Shown: positions 29,977 to 41,490 of the stretch, in pieces
Position numbering within the stretch: position 1 is the stretch's first letter
Layout: every line of letters starts with the position of its first letter
DNA from: Paulinella micropora
Taxonomy: Eukaryota; Cercozoa; Imbricatea; Euglyphida; Paulinellidae
Assembly: GCA_019918135.1 (NCBI GenBank)
Contig: WBZZ01003780.1
Coordinates: forward strand, 47,501 to 90,000
Reading direction: 5' to 3'
DNA: 42,500 bases
Made by a program: the position numbers and the translations under genes
The notes under the pieces: model-generated
What the model saw: the letters and a program-made list of their open reading frames with translations, nothing else
Told to the model about the DNA's origin: nothing
Databases searched by the model: none

Positions 29977-31317
29977 TCAACGCTGTACCTGCCTGGTTCT
30001 TGTCCCGACATGGCCCTGCATTTCACCCACGCTAGCTACCCTTATTCGCTGGGCTTCATACGCAGCATTTTCTGCACGGTAGAAGACTACTCGAGGTTTA
30101 CCAGGAATTCCTGACTTGTTACACCAGTTTTGCGGAAGCTCACCATCGACCCTCTCCACTACTTCATCATCCACCAACCACCACTTGCCGTGTCTCCAAA
30201 CGTAAGCCCAGTAATGGGCATATGCAAATACCACCACAGCCTTCAAGTCATAACGCAGTTTGTCGTGCCCACTGCTCTCACCTCCCTCCTTCCACACCTT
30301 CTCGTCCCAAGCCACCTCAGCTGGTGGCACTTCCAGTGACAAGGGTATTTCAACGTTGCCGAGCGTTCCACGAGCAACCTTTGATGATTTAGTCCACACA
30401 CACACCCTATTCAAACTTGCAAATTCAGCGGCCAGTACAGCAACATGTCCGCTTTCACCTTTGGGTTATTTTCCTCACAATGATTGCAAGTGATTACATT
30501 TTCACTCATGCGGATCGGCACAAAAAAAACCTCAGCAATTCACGGAGGTGTACTAGTTCGTCGTTGCACGGTAAAACTTGCACTCCCCAGAACATATAAT
30601 CCCGCAAGAGTTTGTGTTCCCTAGGCACTCCGTTTCCTTTCTGCACACTGCATCCCACGCACCAGCAAGCTTCCCACATACAGACTTCTTTCGTCCACAA
30701 CGGTGGCAAGTCCTCCAGGCACGCTACCTCCGTTCCGATTGCCACGTCATCACCAATACACATCTCATGCAACGCTTTTGCCCAAATGCTGTCCAAAATT
30801 GTGGGAAAACTTTCGTTAGCATCCTCCTGCACCCGAAAAAATGGCACCTGGTGCTGTAGTTGCTGCATGTTGAAGCTGATGTTCCTCCACTCGTCTTGCG
30901 CCCGTACTGCCCTATATGCCTTTCTTCCAGTCACTTTCAGTACTAGCTTCCACAAACTGCAGTTTGTGCATTCTGCAGCGAAGGTTTCACCAATGTCGTC
31001 GTCCTGCACCAACAGCGGGTGCACACCAGACAAGTCTTGCCCACGCTCGCCCAGCAAAATGCAGGACACCACAGCTTGCAGCATGGCGTTGCGCCCACAT
31101 TCTGTCTTGGTATCATTATCCAAACCACACACCAGACCATGGTCCCCTTTTCCTGCACCACTCTTCACTATCTTTTCTTTTCCCTGTCCGCACCCAGGAC
31201 TTCTGCTAGTGTTTTCTTCCTCTGCTGCACTTTCCTCGTTGTCGTCATGCCCTCCCCCATCCTGTTCGCTTTCTTGCTGCTGCTCATTCTCTTGTTGCCA
31301 ACCAGCTGGTGAGGCAC
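29977..31317 (-). CDS. USP-type (C19) ubiquitin protease domain of the integrase/USP gene
   Basis: This exon joins the integrase exon at an 83-nt intron (31,318-31,400) in matching phase. It starts with a Gln/Glu/Ser-rich linker. USP landmarks in order: GLDNDTKTECGRNAMLQAV (Cys box, canonical GL.N.GNTCY.NS.LQ), RVQEDANESFPTILDS (QQDA.EF), a TCNHCEEN zinc pair, NVEIPLSL, YAHYWAYVWRHGKWWLVDDE (His box and the final Asp). Cys, His and Asp are all present, so the fold could be active. Two one-base shifts interrupt it, in a T8 run near 30,520 and at CCCAAAGG near 30,457. USP enzymes remove ubiquitin; a mobile-element protein carrying one could protect itself from turnover (inference). Confidence 0.7.
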
Positions 31318-33117
31318 CTGCAGCAGGGAGCATTGTGAAAAAAAACTGTTTGTCACCGCTGTCAGTTGCAATGTGGTACCTCGTTTGTCGGCACGCTTAC
31401 CATGGCGTCTGCCCGCTCTTGCACGTTGTCCCGATGTCTTTTTTCTTTTGTGTGTCTTCTTGATTTGCTTTTCCTTAGGTAGGATCTTTCCATACAACCT
31501 CACAGACCTAGCATACAAAACATCGGCTATCGACACATACTTTGTCATGTCTTCCCTTGTTATCTCGTCCGTGATCCTAAGACGCGCTTCGTACGCCTCC
31601 CGTAGAGATATGAACGAAAACGCTCCGTATGCCGAAGTGTCGGACCGCAACCATGGGCCATCCACCCACTCTTTCAACATCCCATACGTAGTCAAGACCT
31701 GGTACCTTGCAGGTCGGCAGTTCGCATCCCTCTTCACCGCCACCACCAACACAGGCAGGCGATGCAACTTCCTTATGTGTGGTAACTGCTGTTCGTGTTC
31801 TTTGGAAGAAAAGATCTTGAAATTCACGCCATTCAAGTTCAACCAGCACGTAGTCCCTGCTTGGATGCTCTCGTCGACTTTCATTTGGTGCGCAAACGTT
31901 TTTGCCTGGTTTTGTTTTGCGTAGTTGTCCCGTTTTGACACCCAATCTGGTTTTCCTCTATCTTGAATCCAGAGCAGCATATCCTCGTTGAATGCGTTCA
32001 CTTCATGCTGAGTCAAAAGTTCTGAAGGATCCGCCTGGTTTTCCACTTCGTCGTCATCCACACTCTCATACATCAGTTCCCACCACTTCTTTCTGGTACC
32101 ACCTGCTTCACATTTAGCTTCCGCTTCCTTTCTCCTCCTCAGCCACTGGTCTGTTAAGTCACAGTGATCGCCAGGTCCAAACAGTGGTAGCGCCTACGAC
32201 ATGCACCCAATCAAGAAACTTAACATGTAACTATTTGCAACATAACTCTTCCTCACCTGATGCAACCACAACGGTGCATGCTTGTGTGTGGTTCTGCGTG
32301 GGGTGTTGTTCAACCCCCGTGTGACTTTCTCTAAACCGTCAAGATAAACTTGAGGATCGTTGGTGTTGTCGGTGATCGTGTCACTGAACTATTACGCATT
32401 CAAGGCAAGGAATTAATTCATTGCATACTCAGCATTGAATTCCATACCCTATCTTTCACAAGCCTGACTGCGTTTTCCACCAAGCCTTTCTGCCATGGGC
32501 TTCTGGGGTCACATTCACGCAAGTGATTGTTTTCGATGGTGATACCACGTATCTCCAGCATTTGCTGCATCCAGTGAAGACACACCAACAATGTCCGCGT
32601 CGCGTACATATCATGAAGTTACCCTGAAGTATGACTTGAATTCGCTCCCTTTGTCAATGTAAAAGATAGGCTTCTCTTCCATGCCCTCTCCCTGGAAGAA
32701 TTCCATCAAACTATCCAATCATGTTCCCAAAACTGCAGCATTCGGTGCCTTGAGCAATTCCCCTTTCGCGTTCACCAATGCCTTTGTCCAGACCATTTTC
32801 GTGGCATGATCCGCTAACAATGTCAAACAACCAAGCTATTTGTGCATGCCAATCAACTCATCCCGTTCATTACAAATATACGTACCGCATACCCCTGCTA
32901 CAAGTCCATTATGGAAGAAACAGTCTATTTGGAAAAGGTGTAGCTTGTGGTAGACAAGGACACGCTCGCTGTAAGGTGCACGATGTCGCAGTCGTCGCTC
33001 TCTCCTGTTGGTACACTTCTCGCACGCGCTCACAAACCTGCGTCAAGCAGCAAACAACACAGTTTCATTTACACAGCACTGTATCGCTCTTATTTGCTTC
33101 TTACTATCTCTCCGTTG

Positions 33118-33152
<35 letters not shown>

Positions 33153-33239
33153 GCTCTGCTCTTATTTGCTTCTTACTATCTCTCCGTTGTCTCTCTCTCT
33201 CTCTTTCTGTCTCTTTCTCTCTCTCCCTCTCTCCCTCTC

Positions 33240-33310
<71 letters not shown>

Positions 33311-33971
33311 CTCTCTCTCTCTTTCTCTTTCTCTCTTTCTCTCTCCCTCTCTCCCTCTCTCTCTTTCTCTTTCTCTCTCTTTCTCTCTCTCTCTCTCACT
33401 CTCTCTCTCTCTCTCTGTTTCTCTCTCTCTCTCTCTCTCTCGTTTACGCTGGGATCATTTCTCTAGTTATGCTATCCCAATCTTTGTACACCAGCCACAA
33501 CAGTGGTTCACTTGCACCACTGTGGGTGGAAGTCGTTTCTTTGGCTTGCGCAATCGCTGGAACGAGGTCGCGAAGCCGCGCCAACCTCCGGTATGTTCCT
33601 TGGGCTCCCGGTGCCCTGTGATCTTCTGGAATCCTCTTGAATTCCAACGCTAACGCTCGCTGTCGGGCATGGGGCCCGTTACCAGGAACTTCTTGCCATC
33701 CATAACCATGTGTTTTCATACTCTTATGCTCCTCCGAGATCCTGGTTGTGCTGTACACCTTGGTGTAGACAATATCTACCATGTTACCATCACGATCCAT
33801 TTCGCATTTGAGCTGCAGTGCTTGCTTGTCCCCTTTGCCGTGTGCCCATGCACAGATCGTGGACCCCCGCTTTCTTGGTGGTGCTTTCTTGATTTCCTCA
33901 ACCAGTTCCGCCATGCTCCTGTCTGTTTGGATTCTCCTGCTGTATGTACTTGCACTTCTCCGGAAATATTC
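31318..33971 (-). CDS. Spliced retroviral-type DDE integrase (HHCC and DDE core) joined to a USP domain
   Basis: Exons (minus): 33,971-33,448, 33,037-32,893, 32,835-32,623, 32,564-32,448, 32,388-32,257, 32,193-31,401. Introns of 410, 57, 58, 59 and 63 nt are all GT-AG and phase-compatible. ITREMIPA joins FVSACEKC, the CxxC of an integrase zinc domain. The catalytic residues are Asp at 32,925-32,923 (FQIDCFFHNG), Asp at 32,655-32,653 (FYIDKGSEF) and Glu at 32,477-32,475 (SPWQKGLVEN); after splicing, the second Asp and the Glu are 39 residues apart, close to D35E. LADHATKMVW fits the strand between. The C-terminal part has RYQVLTTYGMLKEW and a basic KKTHKRKK stretch. An in-frame TGA at 32,721-32,719 is either a nonsense change (the context wants Trp) or lies in an unrecognised 42-nt intron. 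Confidence 0.75.
33118..33441. repeat. (CT)n microsatellite inside an intron
   Basis: CT/TC repeats with TTTCTC variants and a duplicated unit of about 63 bp containing GCTCTTATTTGCTTCTTAC. It fills most of the 410-nt intron 33,038-33,447 of the integrase gene. Confidence 0.9.
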
Positions 33972-34182
33972 CTATTTGTAAAAATTGTCACAGCAGGCAA
34001 TGCAATGTGTTACTGTTTTCGTGTACGTGCCCTTGTTGCATGCCTGAGTAAGTGCTTGAGTATTCCAGTGTTGTCTGTGTTTTGCCATGATTGCTGTGTG
34101 TATGCATGTCTGTACATCCAATCCAGATCAGGCATTCTCCTGCTTTCGTTTTGTCCTAGCAAAAGTGATTTTTGGATCCTAT

Positions 34183-34190
34183 TTACATTA
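34183..34190. other. Inferred inversion breakpoint, right
   Basis: On the minus strand, copia text ...GGTGTAATG passes into TAAATAGGATCCAAAAATC, which is not copia. Re-inverting places that text behind the GTATG donor at 20,499, and places the copia text in frame with CTAGGGAAGCAG at 20,513. Confidence 0.6.
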
Positions 34191-36504
34191 CACCTAAACA
34201 TCCTATTGGCTTAAGTTGTCGGATAGCTGGCTTGTGGCCAAGATATTGTTCAAAAGGTGAGATTCCTTTTCTAGGTCCGGTCGTGGCTGGTAGAATGTTG
34301 TGCAAGGTTGTGGCTGTGTGTTCCATTTCCGCCCAAAACTGGGGTGGTAGATTAGCCTCATATCGCATGGCCCGGGCTGGTCCGGCTGTGATGTCATTGG
34401 CCTTCTCAGCTATTGGGTTGCCATCCTTATCACCTGGCGCACTAGTCTTTCAAATAAATTGTAGAGGTTTCCACCACTCTATAACTTCAGTTGGGACATC
34501 AAACTCATTGTCGCAAGTGATCTGTCTGACTTTCTTCCCTGTCTGCCTCTCAAACCATGCTACTGCTTGCTTCAAACAGTCTACAAACTCGTTCTTGTAA
34601 CGTAAATAATAATCTTTGATGTACCCCGAGTAATCGTCCGTAACGCAAAACTTATAGTGTTTACCGTGGATTGACATGACCGCCCATGCTCCGGAAGTAT
34701 CTACATGTAAAATCTCACTAGAGTAACTCGCTCTCCTAATCTTATTAACCTTAAAACGTGGGAGCACCTTTGCTTTCCCCATCATACAGGCTTCACAAAA
34801 TCTAACACTATCCTCACTTCCTGTCAACTTTCTTCCCATTGCCTTGCCTAATGCATAGGTCTTTGGTAATGACTTGTGACCACTACACTGATGAACGACG
34901 AATATGTCAGCCGGTTTACCTTCCTTACCTTTCTCCGGGTACATAGCGTATAAAACGCTGCCTCTGGTTTCCTCGTTCTCACATACTCTCGCTCTCTTGC
35001 ACTCACTTACTCTCTCTTTGGGGATTTCCGCCCCGCTTACCCCTTATTGGACTTACTCTCTTTCACTTTAGGGTAGTAACGTTCGTTTATGTTGAGGGGT
35101 TTGTCCTGCTCGTTATCCCAGCGATAAAGCATACCAGGCGTAAGTCTCCCCCTCACGATCACGTCACTCTCTTTAATCCTTATGGGGTGCTTTAGGATTA
35201 GTAGTTGCCCGTTCTGGTGAATGATAGATCTGTGATGGTTGTGGTCCATGTTTCCAGTGGACATGATGTTAACCGGCACTCTTGTGTCTAACAACATATC
35301 TTTCTTTACCAAAACTGGCTTTCCCGATCCGTCAATTCTCGTCAATCGAGCTTGCCCCATGTCTCGCACTACACTCTCTCCGTTTCCGGTGACTAAGCTA
35401 ACGGGTTCGATCTCTCTGACTTTGTGCAAGATATGCGGTGTACAGGCAATATCTCTCGAAGATCCACTGTCTTGTACTATCATCTTGTCATTTCGTCTTC
35501 CCGTCTTCCCATCGTCAACCATGAGATTGTGTTCTCGTTCCTCTTCGTCTTCTTCTTCTTTCATGCGTGCTTTGTTCTTTCGCTCTTCCTCATATCTCTC
35601 TTCGTACATCCCGTCGAGCTCTTCTCGCGCTTCACAATATGATTTGAAACTTATGGGGATTCCCAGTCTCATCTCCTCAGAGGTTCTGGAGTGATCCAAA
35701 TTCTCTACGAACTCCTCATCATCCTCTTCACCTTCCGAGTGTCCGTCTAACTCTCGTCTCTTTCTATCAAACTCTCTCTCTTTCTCGCTTTCGCCTGTTC
35801 GGGACTGAAAAACTTGTATGCATCTCCTGAGTGTAACTTTCTAAGAAGTGCGTTCAATGTCGTCCCTCTCGCTTCTACCTCATTCCAAATCTTTGTGAGG
35901 TGGGGCATCGACTCTACGATGAAAAGAGCAAACTCGTTGTCGTGGTTCTTGGCTAAGTCGAGTATTCCATAGTCTATCACTCCTAACAGCTCTGTGTAAA
36001 ACTCGCTTTCTTTGCCGTCCGGGTCATAGCATAAACCCTCTTTCACTACTAACTTTTCTGCTCCCTTCGTCAGCGCATATAGCAACCTAGCTATTTCTGT
36101 CTTCTCAGGTCTCGGATGTCCTTCACTGTGTCTGAACTCGCACTGCCACTTAGCTCTCTCCTTAGCTTTTGCGCTCTCAGTGGCTCTTGCAGCTCTCTTC
36201 TCTATGACAGTCTCTCTTGTGATTTGTGGTGTGCCTGCTGCATGCTTAAGAAATACTTCGTTTACAGCCCAAAACACATCTGTCAACAGACTGTCTGCTT
36301 CAACTACTCTCTCTCCTCTTGCTTAAAAAGTTTGTCGACGTCATCACTGGTCATCACGACATCTCTCGTATCATCATCTAGCACGCCAGCACCTTTGCCA
36401 CCGAGACCAAGCAGAGGTACCGACACGACCAGGATTACGGCTGCACTACCTTTGCGCTCTTTAATGTCTGCCACGCGCCCCGCCGCTTCGGTAGGCTCAT
36501 GCAC
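34183..36504 (-). pseudogene. Ty1/copia gag-pol, 5' half: Gag, protease, integrase core
   Basis: Minus-strand pieces in order. 36,504-35,747 is Gag-like, with a break near 36,290. 35,699-35,037 has the protease IVQDSGSSRDIACT (D-S-G active-site triad). 34,944-34,450 has the gag-pre-integrase zinc motif (HQCSGH...CEACMMGKAK), the integrase Asp in LHVDTSGAW and the second Asp in ITCDNEFD. After a frameshift near 34,447, IAEKAND supplies the Glu, followed by ARAMRYEANLPPQFWAEME and ending LKPIGCLGVM at a TAA (34,183-34,185). The break is in the middle of the integrase C-terminal region. RT, RNase H and LTR are absent on this side; the complementary part lies at 20.5-24.7 kb on the other strand. 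No 5' LTR is visible beyond 36.5 kb. Confidence 0.85.
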
Positions 36505-36753
36505 CAGTTTCCCAGGAGTATTAGTTCGTGGCCAGCGTTCTTAGAGTTTCTCGACTCGCTCCCGCAACCGCCGGCAGTCGTGAGCCGGCTCCGGGAGCGG
36601 CACAGGGGCACTGACTGGCTGCTGTCACCGTGGCGCTCGGGGCTGGCGCTGGTCTGTTTTGATGCGAATTGCTACGGCGTGGATTTCGACCGCCAACTGC
36701 TGTTTGACTGTGAATCTCAGTATGTGCTGAACCTTTGCCTACAGGCCTTGTAA
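36499..36753 (+). CDS. Unidentified GC-rich ORF
   Basis: 84 codons in a GC-rich island, higher in GC than the flanks. Text such as WPAFLEFLDSLPQPP and VCFDANCYGVDFD looks protein-like, but I recognise no family. It starts where copia similarity ends. It may be a host exon or a foreign fragment. Confidence 0.3.
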   Translation: MHQFPRSISSWPAFLEFLDSLPQPPAVVSRLRERHRGTDWLLSPWRSGLALVCFDANCYGVDFDRQLLFDCESQYVLNLCLQAL

Positions 36754-37255
36754 TACCACGGCTGGGGACCAAGCGAGCAGTACCAAGTATTCGCGGTTAC
36801 TCTGGCCACTGCGGCCACGGCCGAGGCCCGTGCGTCCCGGCGGGAGCACCGGCGGCTACGCCCGCAGCAGTACAAGACCGACTACCGGGCCGGGAAGTGA
36901 TCGAGGTGTATTAGGAAGACGTGGAGGCCCCTGGGGGACGCGCGGGTTGGTCTGGCCGCCAGGCTCCCGGATCAGTCCTCTTAGTGTTTCATTAAAAGAA
37001 AGTTTTCTTGCCTCGCTCTGGTAACCGCCTCACCCTGCCCCGCTCCCCCTACTGCTGTTTTTCCACCTGGAGCTTGTCAGTCTGGCCCGGCGCCGGGTCT
37101 GCCCCGGGCCGTGCCCGGCCGGACCAAGCGCACACAAGCTGTTCAGCTGCTCACTTATTCTCTTGAAGTCTTCAAAGCCTATCACCTTTCCGTGTTCTGG
37201 CACTCTGTTATTGCTCTTTCTCACAGCACTATGGGGACAAAAATGCTGATTTTAG
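36754..37255. other. GC-rich island without a supported gene
   Basis: GC-rich up to about 37,130, then an abrupt change to AT-rich satellite. Short frames on both strands have no family signature. Confidence 0.5.
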
Positions 37256-38475
37256 CGTCAAACTGATTTTATCGTCTCATAGACGAGGAAACTTCTACAT
37301 GGGAGAAAATCAGTTCTTTTATGATTTCATCAGTTTTATGATTTCATCAGTACTTTGACGTTGACGATAGAATCAGCATTTATGATTTCATCAGTTTATG
37401 ATTTAATCAGTACTTTGACGTTGACGGTAAAATCAGCATTTATGATAAAATCAGTTTTATGATGCGATCACAATTTATGATGCAATCAGTACTTTGACGA
37501 TAAAAGCACACCTTGACGCATCACCTATTTGATGATGACATCACCTATTTGATGATCCAGTCACATTTTCATTATAAATATTGACAATGCCATCATCTCT
37601 TTTATGATGCCATCATCTATTTGATGATCCGATCGGCTAACATGTGATCCGGTTGTATAATAAAACGTCATCTATTGACGATGCCGTCATCTGTTTTATG
37701 ATGCCATCATCTCTTTGATGATCTGGTCATCTAATATGTGATCCGGTTGTAAATTAAAACGTCATCTATTGAAGATGTTGTCATCTATTTTATGATGCCA
37801 TCATCTATTTGATCATCCGGTCAGCTAATTTGTGATCCGGTTGTATATTAAAACGTCATCTCTTGATGATGCCGTCATCTGTTTTATGATGCCATCATCT
37901 CTTTGATGATCCGGTCATCTAATATGTGATCCGGTTGTATATTAAAACGTCATCTATTGATGATGCAGTCATCTATTTTATGATGCCATCATCTATTTGA
38001 TGATCCGTCAGCTAATTTGTGATCCGGTTGTATATTAAATCGTCATCTATTGATGATGCCGTCATCTATTTTATGATGCCGTCATCTATTTGATGATCCG
38101 GTCAGCTAATTTATGATCCGGTTGTATATTAAATCGTCATCTATTGATGATGCAGTCATCTATTTTACGATGCCGTCATCTATTTGATGATCCGGTCAGC
38201 TAATTTATGATCCGGTTGTATATTAAATCGTCATCTATTGATGATGCCATCATCTATTTGATGATCCGGTCAGCTAATAGGGATCCGGTTGTATATCAAG
38301 CTAAATCGTCATCTATTGATGATGCCATCATCTATTTGGTGATGGCGTCATCAATTTGGTGATGGCATCATCTATTTGATGATGGCATCATCTATTTGAT
38401 GATGGCACCATGTATTTGATGATGGCATCATCTATTTGATGATGGCATCATCTATTTGATGATATCACCTAGATG
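37256..38475. repeat. Hierarchical satellite: 94-bp unit built from GATGATG/CATCATC subrepeats
   Basis: The marker CCGGTTGTATATTAAA recurs at 37,651, 37,745, 37,839, 37,933, 38,026, 38,120, 38,214 and 38,287: spacing 94 bp six times (one of them 93), then 73. The left part (37,256-37,560) has a related degenerate unit with TTTATGATTTCATCAGT. The right part (38,330-38,470) is a 21-bp tandem of TGATGATGGCATCATCTATT. The subrepeat is itself a short dyad (GATGATG-G-CATCATC). Confidence 0.9.
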
Positions 38476-38595
38476 ATAACTCTAGCTATCAGCTATATTT
38501 CCAGGCTTTGCAAGCAAAGTGTCTTTATTTAGTCCTTACTTACATTGAAAACTCAACAAACGATTATACTCCTTGCCCTGCCTTAGTACTTTCTC

Positions 38596-39324
38596 TCAAC
38601 TCGCTTCTGTTAGCCTTCTAGGACAGCCCAGTGCGTTAATATCGCAAAACCCATCCTCGAACACCTCCAAATCTCTGTCTAAATATGCGCCAGGCAATGT
38701 GGCAGTATATGCATCGCACAGTTCTGGCCCATCTTGGAAAATTAACTTTGTATCTTTCCTGCATACATACGCGAGTCTAAAAATAGGAGACTTGCAGGGC
38801 ATACCTTTTCCCAAAAAATACACAACGTGCATATCAACAATTTTGCAAGTAACAATGTCTTTGTCGTGAGACCGATGTAAATATGAGACCAGGTACATAA
38901 ATCCTGGCCAATCGTCCACGTCCGGCAGCAAGAACATTGCACCCCTTCGAAAGACATTCAACCTAAAAAAAAAAGTGTAATCATTTTAGGCCTTGTTGAA
39001 GTGATCGATGTATCGATCACTTCAACGATGCCTAAAATGATTACCTTATTTTTTTTTCTCACTTTGGGAACTCGAAGAGCTGGAACTCGACGAAGAGCTG
39101 GAACTCGACGAAGAGCTTGGCACGACCGTCCACTCGGCAGCATCCTCGTACTCTCCCTCGACGTCGCTGTCATCGGTCCACACACGTTCATTTTCTCTGC
39201 TCCCGTACTTTGCCCCTTTCTCCATTCGTAAATCCAGTTGCTCGTGAAGATCACCATCCTTACTCCAGTCAGGAAACCGCTCCCTGCTTACATACTCATA
39301 ATTACCGCCCATGAAGCCTGCCAC
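38596..39324 (-). CDS. Unknown gene, two visible exons around a hairpin intron
   Basis: Exon 39,324-39,045 follows a GTAG acceptor at about 39,337 and encodes MGGNYEYVSRERFPDW..., an acidic stretch and a poly-Ser run ending SEKKK. Exon 38,962-38,596 encodes FRRGAMFLLPDVDDWPGF... to PRRLTEAS and a stop. The intron 38,963-39,044 is 82 nt (GTAATC ... T10-AG). As written, exon 1 ends in a TAA made by an A9 run one base before the donor; one more A would give matching phase. I recognise no domain. Earlier exons probably lie at higher coordinates. Confidence 0.5.
38963..39044 (-). other. Intron formed almost entirely by an inverted repeat
   Basis: On the minus strand the intron begins GTAATCATTTTAGGC and ends GCCTAAAATGATTAC-AC-T10-AG. 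The arms 38,977-39,008 and 39,013-39,044 pair over 32 positions with a few mismatches and a 4-nt loop. The 5' splice site is the tip of one arm; the polypyrimidine tract follows the other. Confidence 0.7.
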
Positions 39325-40600
39325 GTTCAGAACCTACGAGGAAGGTATTTGTTTCACTACTGAGTTCAAATATTCGACAGGATAAACAGCACGCTGCTAT
39401 GCGCGCTAAGTCTAAAGGTTTTGAAAATTCATGTGAGTAGCATGACAATGAAAGATTTTAATGTATTTCAACTATTTCAAACAAAAAAATTTTAAAAATT
39501 TTGAATTTCTAGCCGTTACAACTGTTTTTCGACCTTTAGAGTATATTTTGGCTAGATTGTGGTTTTGGCTTGCCTGAGCTTGGTTTTTCTTTGTTTTTAT
39601 GTTGTTTTACATCAAAATCAACGTAATTATATTAATTTATTAAATTCTAATGATACTACTTCAAATTCAAATTCAAATTCAAATTTTACTTGAAATTTTC
39701 AAGTTGGCTACTGGTGGCAGCCACTCACTTGTACTGAGTCGTTATACATACTCACCGACTACTTGAACTATGCATGAGAGTAGCATGAAAATGAAATATT
39801 TTAATGTATTGTAACTATTTTAAACCAAAATTTTAAAAAAAAATTTGAATTTCTAGTCGTTACAACTGTTTTTCGACCGTTAGAGTATATTTTGGCTAGA
39901 TTGTGGTTTTGGCTTGCCTGAGCTTGGTTTTTCTTTGTTTTTATGTTGTTTTACATCAAAATCAACGTACTTATATTAATTTATTAAATTTTAATGATAT
40001 TACTTCAAATTCAAATTCAAATTCAAATTTTACTTGAAATTTTCAAGTTGGCTACTGGTGGCAGCCACTCACTTATAGTCGTTATACATACTCACCGACT
40101 ACTTGAACTATGCATGAAACTATATTAATATGAGTTTTTTTAGCATATTATAATGTTTTTGAAGCATAAGACCGGTGCGGAAGCTTATATTTCAGAGTGA
40201 GTGACAGTGTTTTACACTAGTCACTGTGACGTCACACTACTTGCCACTCACTTGTATTCGTTATACATACTCACTGCCTACTTGAAGTATGCATGAAATT
40301 ATATTAATACAAGTTTGTTTAGCATATTTACAATGTTTTTCAAGCATAAAATCGGTGCGGAAGCTTATATTTCAGACTGAGTGTGTTTTACACTAGTCAC
40401 TGTGACACTCAGACTACTTGTTTTCAGGTTGTATTGTGTTGTTAATACTTTGTTTCTCTTTGTTTTTATGTTGTTTTACATTAAAATCAATGTAATTTTA
40501 TTTATTTTATAAATTTCAATAATATTAAGTGAAGTTCAAATTCAAATTCAAATATGACTTGAAAATTTTCAAGTTGACAGGATATACAGGAAGCTACATG
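39325..40600. repeat. About 344-bp tandem duplication with a partial third copy
   Basis: Two near-identical copies (about 39,430-39,775 and 39,780-40,125) carry the same markers about 344 bp apart: TTTTCGACC.TTAGAGTATA, TTTTGGCTTGCCTGAGC, (ATTCAA)n and GGTGGCAGCCACTCACTT. A diverged partial third copy occupies about 40,200-40,590. AT-rich, with no supported gene. Confidence 0.85.
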
Positions 40601-41034
40601 GGAAGCTAAGAACAAAAGTTTTCACATGTTGATACTTTGTAAAATCAAAGTACCATACTTGTTTCGATAAGTAATGAAAAAATTAAAAAAATTAAATTGC
40701 TAGCCGTTATAACTTTTTTTACTGTTTAGCTGATTTTTGGTAAATCAGTTTAGGTTTTTTGTTACTTTTGTTTGGTTTTTCTTCGAAATTTCATACGTGA
40801 CTTATGTTTTATTTAATAAATATTATGATTTAATAATATTCTTTTGAATTACATTGACCATCATCGGTCATCATCATCATCAACAACAACAACAACTGTT
40901 GTTGGTGGTGGTGTTGTTGGTGGTTGCAGTAGTCGTTGTTGTAGTTGGTGTTGTTGGTTGGTTGTTGTAGTTTGGTGTCGTTGTTGTGGTTTTCGTTGTT
41001 GTTGTTGTTGTTCTTGTTCGTGCCGGTGGTAATA
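40601..41034. other. AT-rich DNA ending in (CAT)/(CAA)/(GTT) trinucleotide repeats
   Basis: No supported gene. 40,860-41,030 has ATC, AAC and TTG runs that can fold back on each other (CAACAACAACAACTGTTGTTG). Confidence 0.7.
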
Positions 41035-41255
41035 CATACATACATACATACGTATACATACATACATACATACATACATACATACATTACATACATTACA
41101 TACATTACATGCATACATACATACATACATACATACATACATACATACATACATGCATACATATATGCATACGTATACATACATACATACATACATACAT
41201 ACATACATAACATAACATAACATAACATACATACATACATACATACATACATACA

Positions 41256-41286
<31 letters not shown>

Positions 41287-41490
41287 ATGTACAGACATAC
41301 ATACATACATACATACATACATACATACATACATACATACATACATACATACATACAAGTACTCATACATACGTACATACATACCATGTACATACATACA
41401 TATGTCATACATACATATGTCATACATACATACATAAATACATACAAACATACATACATACATACATAGACACATACATACATACATACA

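Noticed and set aside
32719..32880. Alternative genetic code (TAG and TGA read as sense in the integrase core)
   Set aside because: The TAG falls inside a 57-nt phase-0 intron, and other genes in the window use TAA, TAG and TGA as ordinary stops.
33043..33399. Arg/Glu-rich protein on the minus strand
   Set aside because: Translation of the (GA)n complement of the CT microsatellite, within an intron.
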